Shown here: positions 47,843 to 57,434 of the stretch, in pieces
How positions within the stretch are numbered: the stretch's first letter is position 1
Layout: each line of letters begins with the position of its first letter
Assembly (NCBI RefSeq): GCF_900199545.1
Contig: NZ_LT962671.1
Span: 2,496,030 to 2,560,029 of the forward strand
Reading direction: 5' to 3'
Origin: Raoultibacter massiliensis
GTDB taxonomy: Bacteria > Actinomycetota > Coriobacteriia > Coriobacteriales > Eggerthellaceae
Length of the DNA stretch: 64,000 bases
The notes under the pieces: generated by a model
Databases searched by the model: none
What the model saw: only the letters and a program-made list of their open reading frames with translations
What the model was told of the DNA's origin: nothing
Translations under genes and position numbers: made by a program

Positions 47843-49300
47843 TTACTCGTCGATACCGTCGATGAAATCAACAAGCTCTTGCCGCGAATGGACGCCGATC
47901 TTCCTGTAAATATTCTTGATGTGGCTACGCGTGGTATTGTCAGAGATAAAAAGCTTCTTTGAAACGGCAGCAACCGAATTGCCGTGCAGAATATGAAGCG
48001 TAACCTCGCATTCCCGGTACGTTAGGGGGTCAACGAGGTCTGCCCGAAGAAGAGTCTCCGACAATCCTTCGACAGTGGAAAGCCCCATTTTCCCTTGCTC
48101 GACAACAGAAGCGCCATCAACCGGATCGCCGGCGGAGCCCCGCAAGCCATTACTCGCAAAAAAAGCTTTTCCCGGAATCACCAGCACGGCCACAGCGATC
48201 AAAAACGCAACAACGGCAAGAGCATTCTGAACGGAAGCTCCCGAAACGCCATCCGAAAAAATTGCCATCGCAACCAACTGACCAATCCACATGGATACGT
48301 ACATAGGCACCATACAGGCAGCGTAGACGGGCGAAGGCGGCAACTCCCTTGAGCTGCTATAGACTGCTACGACGTAAAGCAACAACATGCTCATCAACTC
48401 GGAAGCGAAGACGAGACAACCCGTCGCAACCGCAAAAGAGAAGCTCGACATCGCAACAAGAGCGTAAAGGATGGAGGCGAGCAGCAACGGAAAAACGGCA
48501 CGATACACGGATTGGATAGACGCTGCCGTCCTTCGCGTAAAAATAATTACAGACGCCAGCAAAACAGCAAGACATTGGCTAGCGATAAAAACCCACTGCG
48601 CCAAATCCACTTGACCGCCAATTGCCGTCGATGCAAATTCCCACGAGAAACCAAGAGCACTGCAGCAGATGATAGCGCCTCTTAAATCGGAAACGGTATG
48701 AACCACTTTTAGCAAAGTACTTTCGTCGCTTTGAAAAGCACCCGCCTCGGAACGAATCACGACGATGGCGCCTAACGATTTCCATAAAGAATAGGTCGCA
48801 AGACTAGGAAAAACAACCACAGCAAGAACCATGCGAGCGAAAGGAGGAACCGCACTCGCCGCAGCTATAAGGGCAACGGAAAGAATCCCGGAAAGCGGAA
48901 TATAAATACTCGTATGGCCTTCGCCTTCAGATGCAAAAAACTGCTGCCACATGATGTAAAAGTAACCCGCAGCAGCACCAGTGAGAATCGATCCGACGAG
49001 ATTCGTTGCCAATGGGCTGAAGCCGACATTAGGGGCAATATAAAAAACGCTTGCCCCAAGAGCGAGGACGATCCCGCAGGGAAAGGCGTGCCAGGAAGGG
49101 ACGGAGAATCTGCTTCGCAGGATCCAAGCAAAAACAACAATGGCGATGATGCTCGCTCCAAGCTGGGCAAGACCGCAAAAAACATCGAGTTCAACGAATT
49201 CAACAACCGGAGAGGCTCCGACAAATACAGTGGTCCATAAAAAAGCGTAACCCAGATAAGGCCATTGGAGAGATCTGAGCAATCGTATATTACTAGTCAT
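47843..49300 (-). CDS. Membrane-bound LuxR-family regulator
   Basis: A 485-residue protein with about twelve helices (~10-360), a linker and a LuxR helix-turn-helix (~420-480; LTYRECEVTLHILHGN and DNTTRSHIKNIYRKIGVHSRQEL). ATG 49300 is chosen over two upstream in-frame starts because the first membrane helix follows directly and AGGATCG lies in front. It lies upstream of the reductase at 46012-47670, and a 172-base gap between them probably holds the regulated promoter. Confidence 0.86.
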   Translation of the reverse strand: MTSNIRLLRSLQWPYLGYAFLWTTVFVGASPVVEFVELDVFCGLAQLGASIIAIVVFAWILRSRFSVPSWHAFPCGIVLALGASVFYIAPNVGFSPLATNLVGSILTGAAAGYFYIMWQQFFASEGEGHTSIYIPLSGILSVALIAAASAVPPFARMVLAVVVFPSLATYSLWKSLGAIVVIRSEAGAFQSDESTLLKVVHTVSDLRGAIICCSALGFSWEFASTAIGGQVDLAQWVFIASQCLAVLLASVIIFTRRTAASIQSVYRAVFPLLLASILYALVAMSSFSFAVATGCLVFASELMSMLLLYVVAVYSSSRELPPSPVYAACMVPMYVSMWIGQLVAMAIFSDGVSGASVQNALAVVAFLIAVAVLVIPGKAFFASNGLRGSAGDPVDGASVVEQGKMGLSTVEGLSETLLRADLVDPLTYRECEVTLHILHGNSVAAVSKKLFISDNTTRSHIKNIYRKIGVHSRQELVDFIDGIDE

Positions 49301-49570
49301 TTTCAGCGATCCTGTACAAAATACTTTAAAAGTCATGTTGCCGAGAGCAAAACCCCGCAATGCCACTAAGGCGGAACGGATGCCGCCACCCTGCAAGGCC
49401 GATGTCGTTCGCAGCCCAAACTCAAAACCTGGCAGACGAGAGATATCCCATGATCGACGAAATGTCGTGTCGAACAGAGCATTGCAACAGAATCATTATA
49501 TTTCATTTGAAGGCTTCGCATAGCGCCCCGGCATGCGAAGCAAGAAAACCCTCCTGCAAAGGCAATCGCC
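49301..49570. other. Intergenic region upstream of the LuxR gene
   Basis: No gene is supported. Short frames on both strands lack ribosome sites. It separates the reductase at 49634-51484 from the LuxR promoter. Confidence 0.45.
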
Positions 49571-49615
49571 TAAAAAAGAACCCCGCGAAGCGTCGGAGGG
49601 AAACACTTCGCGGGG
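49571..49615 (-). terminator. Terminator of the reductase at 49634
   Basis: On the minus strand CCCCGCGAAG and CTTCGCGGGG pair perfectly (10 bp) around a 15-base loop and are followed by TTCTTTTTT, 19 bases after the reductase stop. Confidence 0.8.
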
Positions 49616-49633
49616 GTATCCCGAAGGGGTTCT

Positions 49634-51484
49634 CTACATTGCTGCCAAGTACTTGCCTAGCACGCGCCCGTGCGTAAACGCCATGCCCATCGATGCACCT
49701 GCCGTCGGGGTTGAGTAGCCGGGACCGTACCTATGCCCGAGACAATTTCCAGCTGCATACAATCCCTTGATGGGCGTCGTATAATCGGACTTCAAAACAT
49801 TCATGTCGCCATCCGTCACTAAACCGGCAAGGGTCACAAGACCGGTCGTGTTATGCCCCTCGTTCATCACCACCGCCCCGTAGAACGGCGGCGTGTCTAC
49901 GGGTTTCATGAACACAGCGTCCTTCCCGTATAAAGAATCGACTCCGGCAGCGCACATCTGGTTGTACTCTTCGATCGAAGCGAGCGCCTGCTTTTTCGCG
50001 TCCTCGTCGTAGCCGAGGTAGCCGAACAGCTCGTCAAGCGTTTGGGCAGCCCACACTTTGAAGATACGCCATTCGCGATACGGAACCGCCACATCATGCA
50101 CGTCGGCACCCTCGGCGCCGGCATCGATGCATGCCGCCATGTCAGCCTGCATTCTGCCCCAGTAATCGTGGATGTTCACGTAAGCATCGCCCCAGTCGGC
50201 AGCGCCATGATCGATGCTGCATTCCTTAAGCGACTCCAGGTAGTTCGCATCGGTCACCACGGCGATGGGGCCGTGAGGCTGACGAAGCATCATAGGAGCG
50301 TGAAGTCCGCACATGCCTTCATCCATAAAGCGTTTTCCATTCGCATTGATCATCGGGAACGGAGCATCACCCCAAGGGCCAGGCGTGTACATCATCGTAT
50401 TCATAGACGGACGAGGATGGCATTCCATAACGCCACCAGCCCAGCAGCCCATCTTGATACCGCTGCCGTCGCGACCTTGCCCGATCATGTCTTCACGCTT
50501 CATTCCGTTACGTGCCCCGAGCTCGTTTACGTCATCGAGCAGGTTCCACACCATATCGGGGTTAGAGCTGAAATCACCCGTGCACAGGCATACGCCCTTA
50601 GATGCATTGAACTTGATGTATCCGTCTGGACCCTTAGCGATAACGCCGGTAACGTCACCGTTCTCGTTCTGCACCAAAACGGTTGCCGCCGTCTCCCAAT
50701 ACCAAGTTGCCCCAAGCTCTTCCGCCGCCAAGCGCGTATAAATCTCGATCTCCGTCATTCTCATGACGTCCGCAGGATCGCGCCCATCGATGGGATTGCT
50801 GTTGTGCGTCCCCATCGTTTGCAAGCACGACGCCCAACCTTTGAATCCCGAGCGCACGAGAGGATAATAACTTGCATCCGGCATCTCGTAAGCCGTTTGA
50901 ACCTGGCATTGACCGGTTTCAAAATCGAAAAAGTCACTCGTGTCCGGCGTTATGGCAACAAGATTGTCCAGCATTTCGCCCGACTGTTCGACAAAGCTGC
51001 GTATGATATCCGCATTGACACGGCCCGCCCCGCGGCGAACGAACTCTCCGACGATCTGGCCGGTATCGTATCCGCCCAGACCCCGATCGCTCAGAAGCTT
51101 CGAATTGTATGCGCAAAGATCGACCCCGTTTGCGGAATAGGTGTCTTTCGGCTGCACTTCGATAAGAGCGACCGTCGCACCTCCTTGCGCAGCCGCGAGG
51201 GCGCACTGCGAACCCGCATGGCCGCCGCCGCATACAACGACCTCCACATCCACCGTCTTAACGATGTCGGCTTCATCGATCTGCGGCGCTTCGCCCAGCC
51301 AATCTTCCGAACACTGATAGCCAGTCTCTTCAAGACCCAGAACCCCACCTTCCGACGCACCCGCCGCAGAACCTTCGCCCGATCCGCTAACCGCAGGCGC
51401 ACAGCCAGCCGCAAGTCCCGCCGTCGCCATGGCAGCAGTGGCCGCCAACGTTCCCTTGAGGAAATTCCTTCTGTCCAAACTCAT
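49634..51484 (-). CDS. Tat-exported FAD-dependent reductase, lipoprotein
   Basis: A 616-residue protein, the longest of the five. SLDRRNFLKG with RR5-6, lipobox ending at Cys28, FAD-binding CGGGHAGSQCA after VEVVV, GKRFMDEGMC in the pocket, and C-terminal GLYAAGNCLGHRYGPGYSTPTAGAS. The FAD glycine motif carries His (GGGHAG) as in several respiratory flavin reductases. An insertion of ~50 residues around 215-265 distinguishes it from its neighbours. No haem motif. GGAGGATG precedes ATG 51484. The LuxR at 51595-53106 lies just upstream in the same direction. Confidence 0.88.
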   Translation of the reverse strand: MSLDRRNFLKGTLAATAAMATAGLAAGCAPAVSGSGEGSAAGASEGGVLGLEETGYQCSEDWLGEAPQIDEADIVKTVDVEVVVCGGGHAGSQCALAAAQGGATVALIEVQPKDTYSANGVDLCAYNSKLLSDRGLGGYDTGQIVGEFVRRGAGRVNADIIRSFVEQSGEMLDNLVAITPDTSDFFDFETGQCQVQTAYEMPDASYYPLVRSGFKGWASCLQTMGTHNSNPIDGRDPADVMRMTEIEIYTRLAAEELGATWYWETAATVLVQNENGDVTGVIAKGPDGYIKFNASKGVCLCTGDFSSNPDMVWNLLDDVNELGARNGMKREDMIGQGRDGSGIKMGCWAGGVMECHPRPSMNTMMYTPGPWGDAPFPMINANGKRFMDEGMCGLHAPMMLRQPHGPIAVVTDANYLESLKECSIDHGAADWGDAYVNIHDYWGRMQADMAACIDAGAEGADVHDVAVPYREWRIFKVWAAQTLDELFGYLGYDEDAKKQALASIEEYNQMCAAGVDSLYGKDAVFMKPVDTPPFYGAVVMNEGHNTTGLVTLAGLVTDGDMNVLKSDYTTPIKGLYAAGNCLGHRYGPGYSTPTAGASMGMAFTHGRVLGKYLAAM

Positions 51485-51594
51485 TCATCCTCCATCTCGT
51501 TTACCCTTAACCTTGTCCCGGATAGCACCGGCAAGGCCAAAGTTACGACGAGAGGGTTTTTGATGCGTCACAGAAAGAGGGGGATTTGCAAAGA

Positions 51595-53106
51595 TCACTC
51601 ATCTTCTTGATCTGGCGAAACCCTGTCATTGATTTTTAGTGATACCGAAATCTTCGGCGAAATGAAATCAATGAACTGCTGTCGGTTATGCACGCCCATT
51701 TTCTGATACACATGCCGAACATGCGTTGCGACCGTGTTCTCGGAAATGCACAGGGTTTCGGCCATCCTCGATTGGGTGCGCCCCAGAACAAGCAGTTTGG
51801 CCACTTCCATCTCGCGAGCCGTCAGCCCGAACGAGTCCAGGCACTCCTCGAATCGAGCGCCGACATCCGACTCCGCACCGCGATCGGCAAGCCCATCGAC
51901 TCGGCACGCCTTCGCGCCCAGCACAACCCAGATGTCGTCGCTACTCAACAAAAGCACCGTGGCAATGGTCATGAGGAAAGCGACAAGAGTCGCCTCCTGA
52001 GAGAAGAACGGACTGATCTGCTCCCCAGCGCCCGTGAGCCCGATGGCGCAAACCGCCCCTATACAGTAGCTAACGCATGTAAGCAGGCGCATAACCGCAA
52101 TGGTCTTGATCGGAACCTCGGATTCGCCGTAGGCAACCTGTGAAAACACAACGTAAATAAGCACGTCGAACACCGTGAAACCCGCAATGATGACGGCTCC
52201 CGATGCCCAGAAATGCTCGGTTCCCACGAAAAACGGCATGAGCAGGCATCCCGCCACCATCGTTAGCAAGCCGACTCGGTAGATCGCACCCGCGCCTGAA
52301 CCACGCCCGAGCATGAGCGCGATAAACAGGAAGATCGCCACTCCCCCGCGAAGCATCTGTATCAACATGCCGTTACTGCCATCAGCACTCGGCATCGTCA
52401 TAAACGAGTTGAGATGCTGAAGGTATCCGAAGCACACGAATACCAGCATCAAAGCACCCAGCAACGTGTTCGATACACCCAAAGGCCTTCTGAGACTGAA
52501 CCGTGGCTTATCCGCACTAGGCACTGCAGGCCTATCGCTTCTGCGATACGTGCGGTACGACGGATCAAGAAAGAAATAGAGCAACCCCGAAGCAAGCGGA
52601 AACAGGGCGAACAAAACGGCTGAGGCGAGCGGCACCATGAGCAAGGGCATCAAATCGAGCAGCATCGCACATGCAAACGCACCCGACACGAACAGCGTAG
52701 CCGTGCTGGCGCCTTGCTGAGAATAGGAAGCGCACCAACCGAGCTGAGCGAAGCCCATATACGCACCGCAAAGCACGCCTCCCGCAACAAGCGCGACCTT
52801 CGAACCCCCGATGCCCGAGAGAACGAAAAGAAGCGAGCCAAGCGTACCGATTGCCGCAAACGTCAAAATCAGCCTCGGGTCGTTGATCATTCGCTCAACC
52901 AATAAGCTCTTCCCCAAAGCAAACAGGCAGAACGGGATGCAGCAAGCGAACACGAGAATCGTGGCGATTTCAGGAAGAAGGTCATACGGACGGTTACCGA
53001 TAAACAAAGCGCTCATAAACAGCGCGTCGAACCACGCCCAATGGAAACCCGATCCCACAATCGTCATCACGCCGGGCTTTCCGTACATAGATTGTTTGAC
53101 GTTCAA
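51595..53106 (-). CDS. Membrane-bound LuxR-family regulator
   Basis: A 503-residue protein with about twelve helices and a C-terminal LuxR helix-turn-helix (~425-485; LTAREMEVAKLLVLGR and ENTVATHVRHVYQKMGVHNRQQF). The start TTG 53106 is chosen because GGAGGGG lies at ideal spacing; the frame is open far upstream. It is separated by 110 bases from the reductase it probably controls. That gap contains an imperfect dyad at 51511-51536 (CCTTG ... CAAGG). Confidence 0.86.
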   Translation of the reverse strand: MNVKQSMYGKPGVMTIVGSGFHWAWFDALFMSALFIGNRPYDLLPEIATILVFACCIPFCLFALGKSLLVERMINDPRLILTFAAIGTLGSLLFVLSGIGGSKVALVAGGVLCGAYMGFAQLGWCASYSQQGASTATLFVSGAFACAMLLDLMPLLMVPLASAVLFALFPLASGLLYFFLDPSYRTYRRSDRPAVPSADKPRFSLRRPLGVSNTLLGALMLVFVCFGYLQHLNSFMTMPSADGSNGMLIQMLRGGVAIFLFIALMLGRGSGAGAIYRVGLLTMVAGCLLMPFFVGTEHFWASGAVIIAGFTVFDVLIYVVFSQVAYGESEVPIKTIAVMRLLTCVSYCIGAVCAIGLTGAGEQISPFFSQEATLVAFLMTIATVLLLSSDDIWVVLGAKACRVDGLADRGAESDVGARFEECLDSFGLTAREMEVAKLLVLGRTQSRMAETLCISENTVATHVRHVYQKMGVHNRQQFIDFISPKISVSLKINDRVSPDQEDE

Positions 53107-53362
53107 GAAATCCCCTCCGCTTGCATTCCTCCAATGCATTGTAGCAAACCGGCCAATGGCGCATTGCTGCGCAGGAGCGTTGCCGTGCGAGTTCGCCAAG
53201 CTTGACCGAACGATCAACTTGGGCAGAACCTCGAAAAGCCAGAGGCTGCCGCGCAAATCTGTCAAACCCAACTTCCAAACACCGATACCCGCACCGGCAA
53301 CTCGATACGGCGCAGATCCTTTATCTTAACCCCAAGATCCGCACTCACCGTCGGATCTACGT

Positions 53363-54793
53363 TCAGGCTTCGCCTTCCTTCCCTTCGCCTTCCACAAGAG
53401 CGATCAGCTCCCGTTTTTTATGGATGCCGAGCTTTCTGTACAAGCTTTTCGAGTGCGTTCTCACGGTGTCAACCGAGATACAAAGAGCCTCGGCAGCGTG
53501 CGGAACCGTGTAGCCCTTTACGAAAAGCGCAGCGACTTCCCTCTCTCGATGAGTAAGACCATATTCCAAAGCAACGGAATCGAGCGTATCCTCCCACGCG
53601 TCCGCAACACTGGAATTATCCTCGCCCAAGCGCCGCGCCGATCGGGTTGATGCGGTCCAAGACAGAGAAACGGCGATGGTCGCAGCAATAAGGATGAACG
53701 ACATGATCGTAGTCGCAATAACCGCGCCCGAATCGGGAACTTGAAACGTTCGAGCAGGCAGAAGAAACCCTGCCGCAGACGTAGCTATGACCGGTCCCGA
53801 CAGCAAAACCAACGTCGTAATCGCGAAGTACGGCAGCCGCGGCAGATCGTTTTTGCTGGCGGTTCCGGCAATCACCACCCAACAGAAAAGCATAAGGCAT
53901 TCGCGCGTAGCCCGAAAGAAGCTGGCGGCGAACAGAGGGTCATCCCTCGAGAACGACGAAAAGCATAAAAACCCGCTCAGAATTATCATCATGAACAACG
54001 GCCAGATTGTTTCCGCGTTCTTTTTCAGCACCACGATCCACACGAAGCACAGCGCAAAAATGCAAAGCAGGATCATCGGCCAATACATTTTATAAGCAGA
54101 GAGCAAGAGCTCTTCCGTCATGGGAACGAGTACCCTCGCCATCATGCTTGCCAAAGTGCACAACCCCAGCAAAACAAGCATGTTCCACGGAATGGAACCC
54201 GTATGCACGCTGTCGATGGGCGGTCGGGATCCTCCGAGCGGCTTTCCTTTGGCAATGCCGAGATACAAGCAGAAGAAGGCTATCGGGTAGCATGCAAGCG
54301 ATACCGCAATGATCGCCGCCGCGGGCACAAACGAAAGCGTCCACGTGGCGATTCCGTACAATGCGAAAGCCAACGAAAGAGCAACGCATGATTGATTCGG
54401 CTTTAAGGAACAGAAATACACCCCAGCTCCCACCATCACGAAGGCGCTTGCCGCGCCGTGAAAAGCGCTGCCCACATACGCCACGGCAGACACGGGCGAG
54501 AGCACAAGCAGTGTGGCAAGGGTGCCTACGGCAGCCGCAACCCCCAACGCTCGTACGAACGACTGCTCGGAGTAGGCAACCTTTCGATCGACAACGACGA
54601 TGGCAACCATCACGAGAGCCTGCACCACATGAGCGAAAAAGGGAATGCCTCCATCCGTGAAACCCGGCCCGTTCTGAAAGATAGTCCATGCGCCCACGCG
54701 AAACGCAGCGAGACCAAAAGCGGCGGCAACCGGGTATCCCGACAATGCCGTTATGAAGCTGCTCTTTCGACGCTCGGACTCCACGAGAGGCAT
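53363..54793 (-). CDS. Membrane-bound LuxR-family regulator
   Basis: A 476-residue protein with about twelve helices (~15-390) and a LuxR helix-turn-helix (~410-468; LTHREREVAALFVKGY and VDTVRTHSKSLYRKLGIHKKREL). GGGAG precedes ATG 54793. It is divergent from the exported OYE-type reductase at 55015, with a symmetrical TCACAT/ATGTGA site between them, so it is the likely regulator of that enzyme. It is tandem to the LuxR at 51595-53106 but separated by ~256 bases. Confidence 0.87.
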   Translation of the reverse strand: MPLVESERRKSSFITALSGYPVAAAFGLAAFRVGAWTIFQNGPGFTDGGIPFFAHVVQALVMVAIVVVDRKVAYSEQSFVRALGVAAAVGTLATLLVLSPVSAVAYVGSAFHGAASAFVMVGAGVYFCSLKPNQSCVALSLAFALYGIATWTLSFVPAAAIIAVSLACYPIAFFCLYLGIAKGKPLGGSRPPIDSVHTGSIPWNMLVLLGLCTLASMMARVLVPMTEELLLSAYKMYWPMILLCIFALCFVWIVVLKKNAETIWPLFMMIILSGFLCFSSFSRDDPLFAASFFRATRECLMLFCWVVIAGTASKNDLPRLPYFAITTLVLLSGPVIATSAAGFLLPARTFQVPDSGAVIATTIMSFILIAATIAVSLSWTASTRSARRLGEDNSSVADAWEDTLDSVALEYGLTHREREVAALFVKGYTVPHAAEALCISVDTVRTHSKSLYRKLGIHKKRELIALVEGEGKEGEA

Positions 54794-54874
54794 CGTGCGC
54801 TCCCATCCTTTCGATTCTCCCCTACTGGCTCCGCGAAAACAGAACGCTGCGAGTTTTGCACAGAGTCGCCCGAC

Positions 54875-54891
54875 TCACATCATTCATGTGA
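54875..54891. promoter_or_regulatory. Dyad TCACAT-N5-ATGTGA between LuxR and OYE-type gene
   Basis: A perfect 6-bp inverted repeat (TCACAT CATTC ATGTGA) lies between divergent starts 54793 and 55015, a natural position for a shared operator. Confidence 0.45.
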
Positions 54892-55014
54892 TCTTCGCCT
54901 AGCACCAGCCATTCCCCATGATTGATGCGATGCCCAGTGCATTACAGGAATATACCATCAAACCGTCTGATGCGCATAGCGCGCAGTTTTGGCACTAAGG
55001 AGAAGGGACCACGC

Positions 55015-57264
55015 ATGGACATCACAAGACGTAACTTTATCGGAGCAGCGGCGGCAACGGCAGCCGCACTGGGATCGGCAGCTGCACTGGGGGGATTGAC
55101 GGGATGCACGCCCCAGCCCGAAGCATCGAAGCCGGCAGGCGACGCGAAGGCTGAGGGAGCCGACGTTTCAGCCAATGCCACCGCTTTGAATCCCCAGGAC
55201 GAGGGATATACGGCAAACACCACCGATTTCTCCGCCCTCTTCGAGCCGCTTCCTATGGGCGCCATCACCCTGAAGAACCGCATCGTGAAAAGCCCCGCTG
55301 GCTCGGATACCTGGGCACCTGAAGGCGATACCCTGAACGACAACTTCCTCGACTACTACGAGAACTTCGCCAAAGGCGGCGCATCCCTCGTGTTCGTAGA
55401 AAGCTCGATCTCGAAACTGATGGCCGTCAAGCCCCTCGAGCAGGCGGCAACCGGATGGCTGCTCGACGACATGAGCAAGATCCCCCAACTGATGGCGCCG
55501 GTAACCGAGCGCATCCATAAGCACGACGCCTACGCTGGATTTCAGATCGGCGTGGGAATGCTCACCGAGGACACCACGGTCATCAACGACATGACGCCGG
55601 AAAACATCGCCTGGCTCAAGGATCTCATCATAGAGATGTCCGTGCAGCTCAAGGCAGCGGGATTCGACGTTGTCGAGCTTCACTGCGCGGCGACCCAGAT
55701 TTTGAAATACATGACCGTGGCGCGAACCAACAAGCGCACCGACGAGTACGGAGCCGATACCGTCGAGAACCGTACGCGCTTCATCTGCGAAACCATCCAG
55801 GGCATCAAGGAAGCCTGCGGGCAGGATTACCCCGTGCAGATCCTCATGGATGCCGTCGAGGAAAACGATGCGAGCCTCGGCAACAGCGACGGGTTCCTCT
55901 CGCTCGAGGAAAGCATCGCCGATGCGCTGGCGTTCGAAGCCGCAGGCGCCGATACCTTCTACCTGCGTCTTTCGGTGCCGGGTAGGCACATCGCCCAATT
56001 CGCACCCGACCTCATGTTCACGGGCTATCAGTGCGAAGGCGCCACGGGCTTCGGTACCCGCGCCGACTTCTCCCAGCATTTCGGCGGCATCGCAACCGGC
56101 CAGTACTCGGGATGCGGTTTGCTTCTGGGCGCCACGGCGGCATTCAAGAAGAGCCTGAAGAAGGCCTCCGTCTCGTGCGCCGGGTACATGGACCCGAGGA
56201 CGGCCCCCGACCTCATGAACAACGCGGTCGCGCAAGGCGAGATCGACTACCTGATGATCACCCGTCCGCTGACCGTCGACCCCGAGCTGCCCAACAAGCT
56301 TCAAGAGGGTCGGCACGACGAGATCGCGCCTTGCTGCCGCTGCATGCATTGTCATGCCAAGGGCGGCCCCGCCGAGTATGCCTCCGACGGCAAAGAGTAC
56401 TGCCGTGTAAACGCCGTCACGCAGCGCGCTTACACCGAGGAGATGCCCGAAGGCTACGCGCTCCTGCCCGCCGAGCAGCCCAAAAAAGTCATGGTCGTCG
56501 GCGGCGGTCCTGCCGGCATGGAAGCAGCGCGAGTCGCGGCACAACGAGGACACGAGGTATCGCTTTACGAGAAGAAATCCTCTCTCGGCGGACTTGTGTC
56601 GACCGCCCGTGCATTCAAAGGCGATCACGAGCGACTGGGAGATCTGGTGCAGTACCTTTCACGCCAGCAGGAAGTCAACGGGGTCGAAGTTGTCCTGGAC
56701 ACCGAAGTAACCGCCGATGTCGTTTCACAGGCGACCCCCGATGTCGTTGTGGTTGCCGTCGGAGGCGCCCGTGAGACGCATCTCGAAGCTACCGGCTCCG
56801 TCAACGTCGTCAGCGTCGACACGCTCGTCGGTTCCGATATAGGAGAATCGGTCGTCATCTGCGGCGCCGGTGCTCAGGCGATCGACTGCGCGCTGTTCCT
56901 GCTCGCGCAGGGCAAGAAGGTGCAGATGGTCCATGAGGGCGCGAAGGAGATCATCGACAAGGAGCAGTCCATGTGGGTGCGCGCCTTCGTCATCCCCCAT
57001 CTGTACAGCCAGGGCGTCAAGATCTGGAACAATGCGAAGATCGGAAGCCTGACCGACGAGGGCCTCTCCATCACCCTTTCGACGGGCGAAGAGAAGACGC
57101 TCGGCTGCCAAACCGTGCTCGAGTGCTACGACATGGTGCCCAACACCCAGCTCGCCGACGAACTCGGCTCGGCATACGAGGTTCACACCATCGGCGACTG
57201 CGACACACCGTTCGACATCGCGCAAGCCATCAAGATGGGCAACCTGACCGCAAGGGCTATTTAG
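55015..57264 (+). CDS. Tat-exported Old-Yellow-Enzyme/dienoyl-CoA-reductase-like lipoprotein
   Basis: A 749-residue protein: DITRRNFIG with RR5-6 and lipobox ending at Cys31; FMN-binding TIM barrel of the OYE family (~80-430; LKNRIVKSPAGSD, GFDVVELHCA); cysteine cluster Cys440, 441, 443, 446 and 463; then FAD and nucleotide folds (VVGGGPAGMEAARV ~496, VVICGAGAQAIDCA). Cytoplasmic relatives (FadH, BaiCD/BaiH) reduce conjugated enoyl substrates with NAD(P)H through a 4Fe-4S cluster spaced C-x2-C-x3-C-x11-C. Here the spacing differs and the protein is exported, where no NADH is available. TAAGGAGAAGGG precedes ATG 55015. I infer a respiratory ene-reductase for an unknown substrate. Confidence 0.9.
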   Translation: MDITRRNFIGAAAATAAALGSAAALGGLTGCTPQPEASKPAGDAKAEGADVSANATALNPQDEGYTANTTDFSALFEPLPMGAITLKNRIVKSPAGSDTWAPEGDTLNDNFLDYYENFAKGGASLVFVESSISKLMAVKPLEQAATGWLLDDMSKIPQLMAPVTERIHKHDAYAGFQIGVGMLTEDTTVINDMTPENIAWLKDLIIEMSVQLKAAGFDVVELHCAATQILKYMTVARTNKRTDEYGADTVENRTRFICETIQGIKEACGQDYPVQILMDAVEENDASLGNSDGFLSLEESIADALAFEAAGADTFYLRLSVPGRHIAQFAPDLMFTGYQCEGATGFGTRADFSQHFGGIATGQYSGCGLLLGATAAFKKSLKKASVSCAGYMDPRTAPDLMNNAVAQGEIDYLMITRPLTVDPELPNKLQEGRHDEIAPCCRCMHCHAKGGPAEYASDGKEYCRVNAVTQRAYTEEMPEGYALLPAEQPKKVMVVGGGPAGMEAARVAAQRGHEVSLYEKKSSLGGLVSTARAFKGDHERLGDLVQYLSRQQEVNGVEVVLDTEVTADVVSQATPDVVVVAVGGARETHLEATGSVNVVSVDTLVGSDIGESVVICGAGAQAIDCALFLLAQGKKVQMVHEGAKEIIDKEQSMWVRAFVIPHLYSQGVKIWNNAKIGSLTDEGLSITLSTGEEKTLGCQTVLECYDMVPNTQLADELGSAYEVHTIGDCDTPFDIAQAIKMGNLTARAI

Positions 57265-57307
57265 CCGTGCTTGCTTGAGTCAGAACACACCAAACAACGA
57301 CTCGTAT

Positions 57308-57343
57308 AGGCTGTCTCCGTCACATCGGCGGAGACAGCCTCTT
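57308..57343 (+). terminator. Terminator after the OYE-type gene
   Basis: AGGCTGTCTCCG and CGGAGACAGCCT form a perfect 12-bp stem around a 9-base loop, followed by CTTT, 44 bases after the stop. Confidence 0.65.
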
Positions 57344-57376
57344 TGAAAAACATCGAGTTCCTTAAGCTGTCGAAGC

Positions 57377-57412
57377 CTGCCAACAAGTTCGCCTTTCGGT
57401 GCTTGTTGGCAG
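57377..57412. repeat. Inverted repeat between convergent genes
   Basis: CTGCCAACAAG and CTTGTTGGCAG (11 bp) flank a 14-base loop. There is no T-run on either side, so it may be a weak terminator for the minus-strand Moco operon or a remnant. Confidence 0.4.
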
Positions 57413-57434
57413 ACAGCCTTAGATCGCTTTTACC

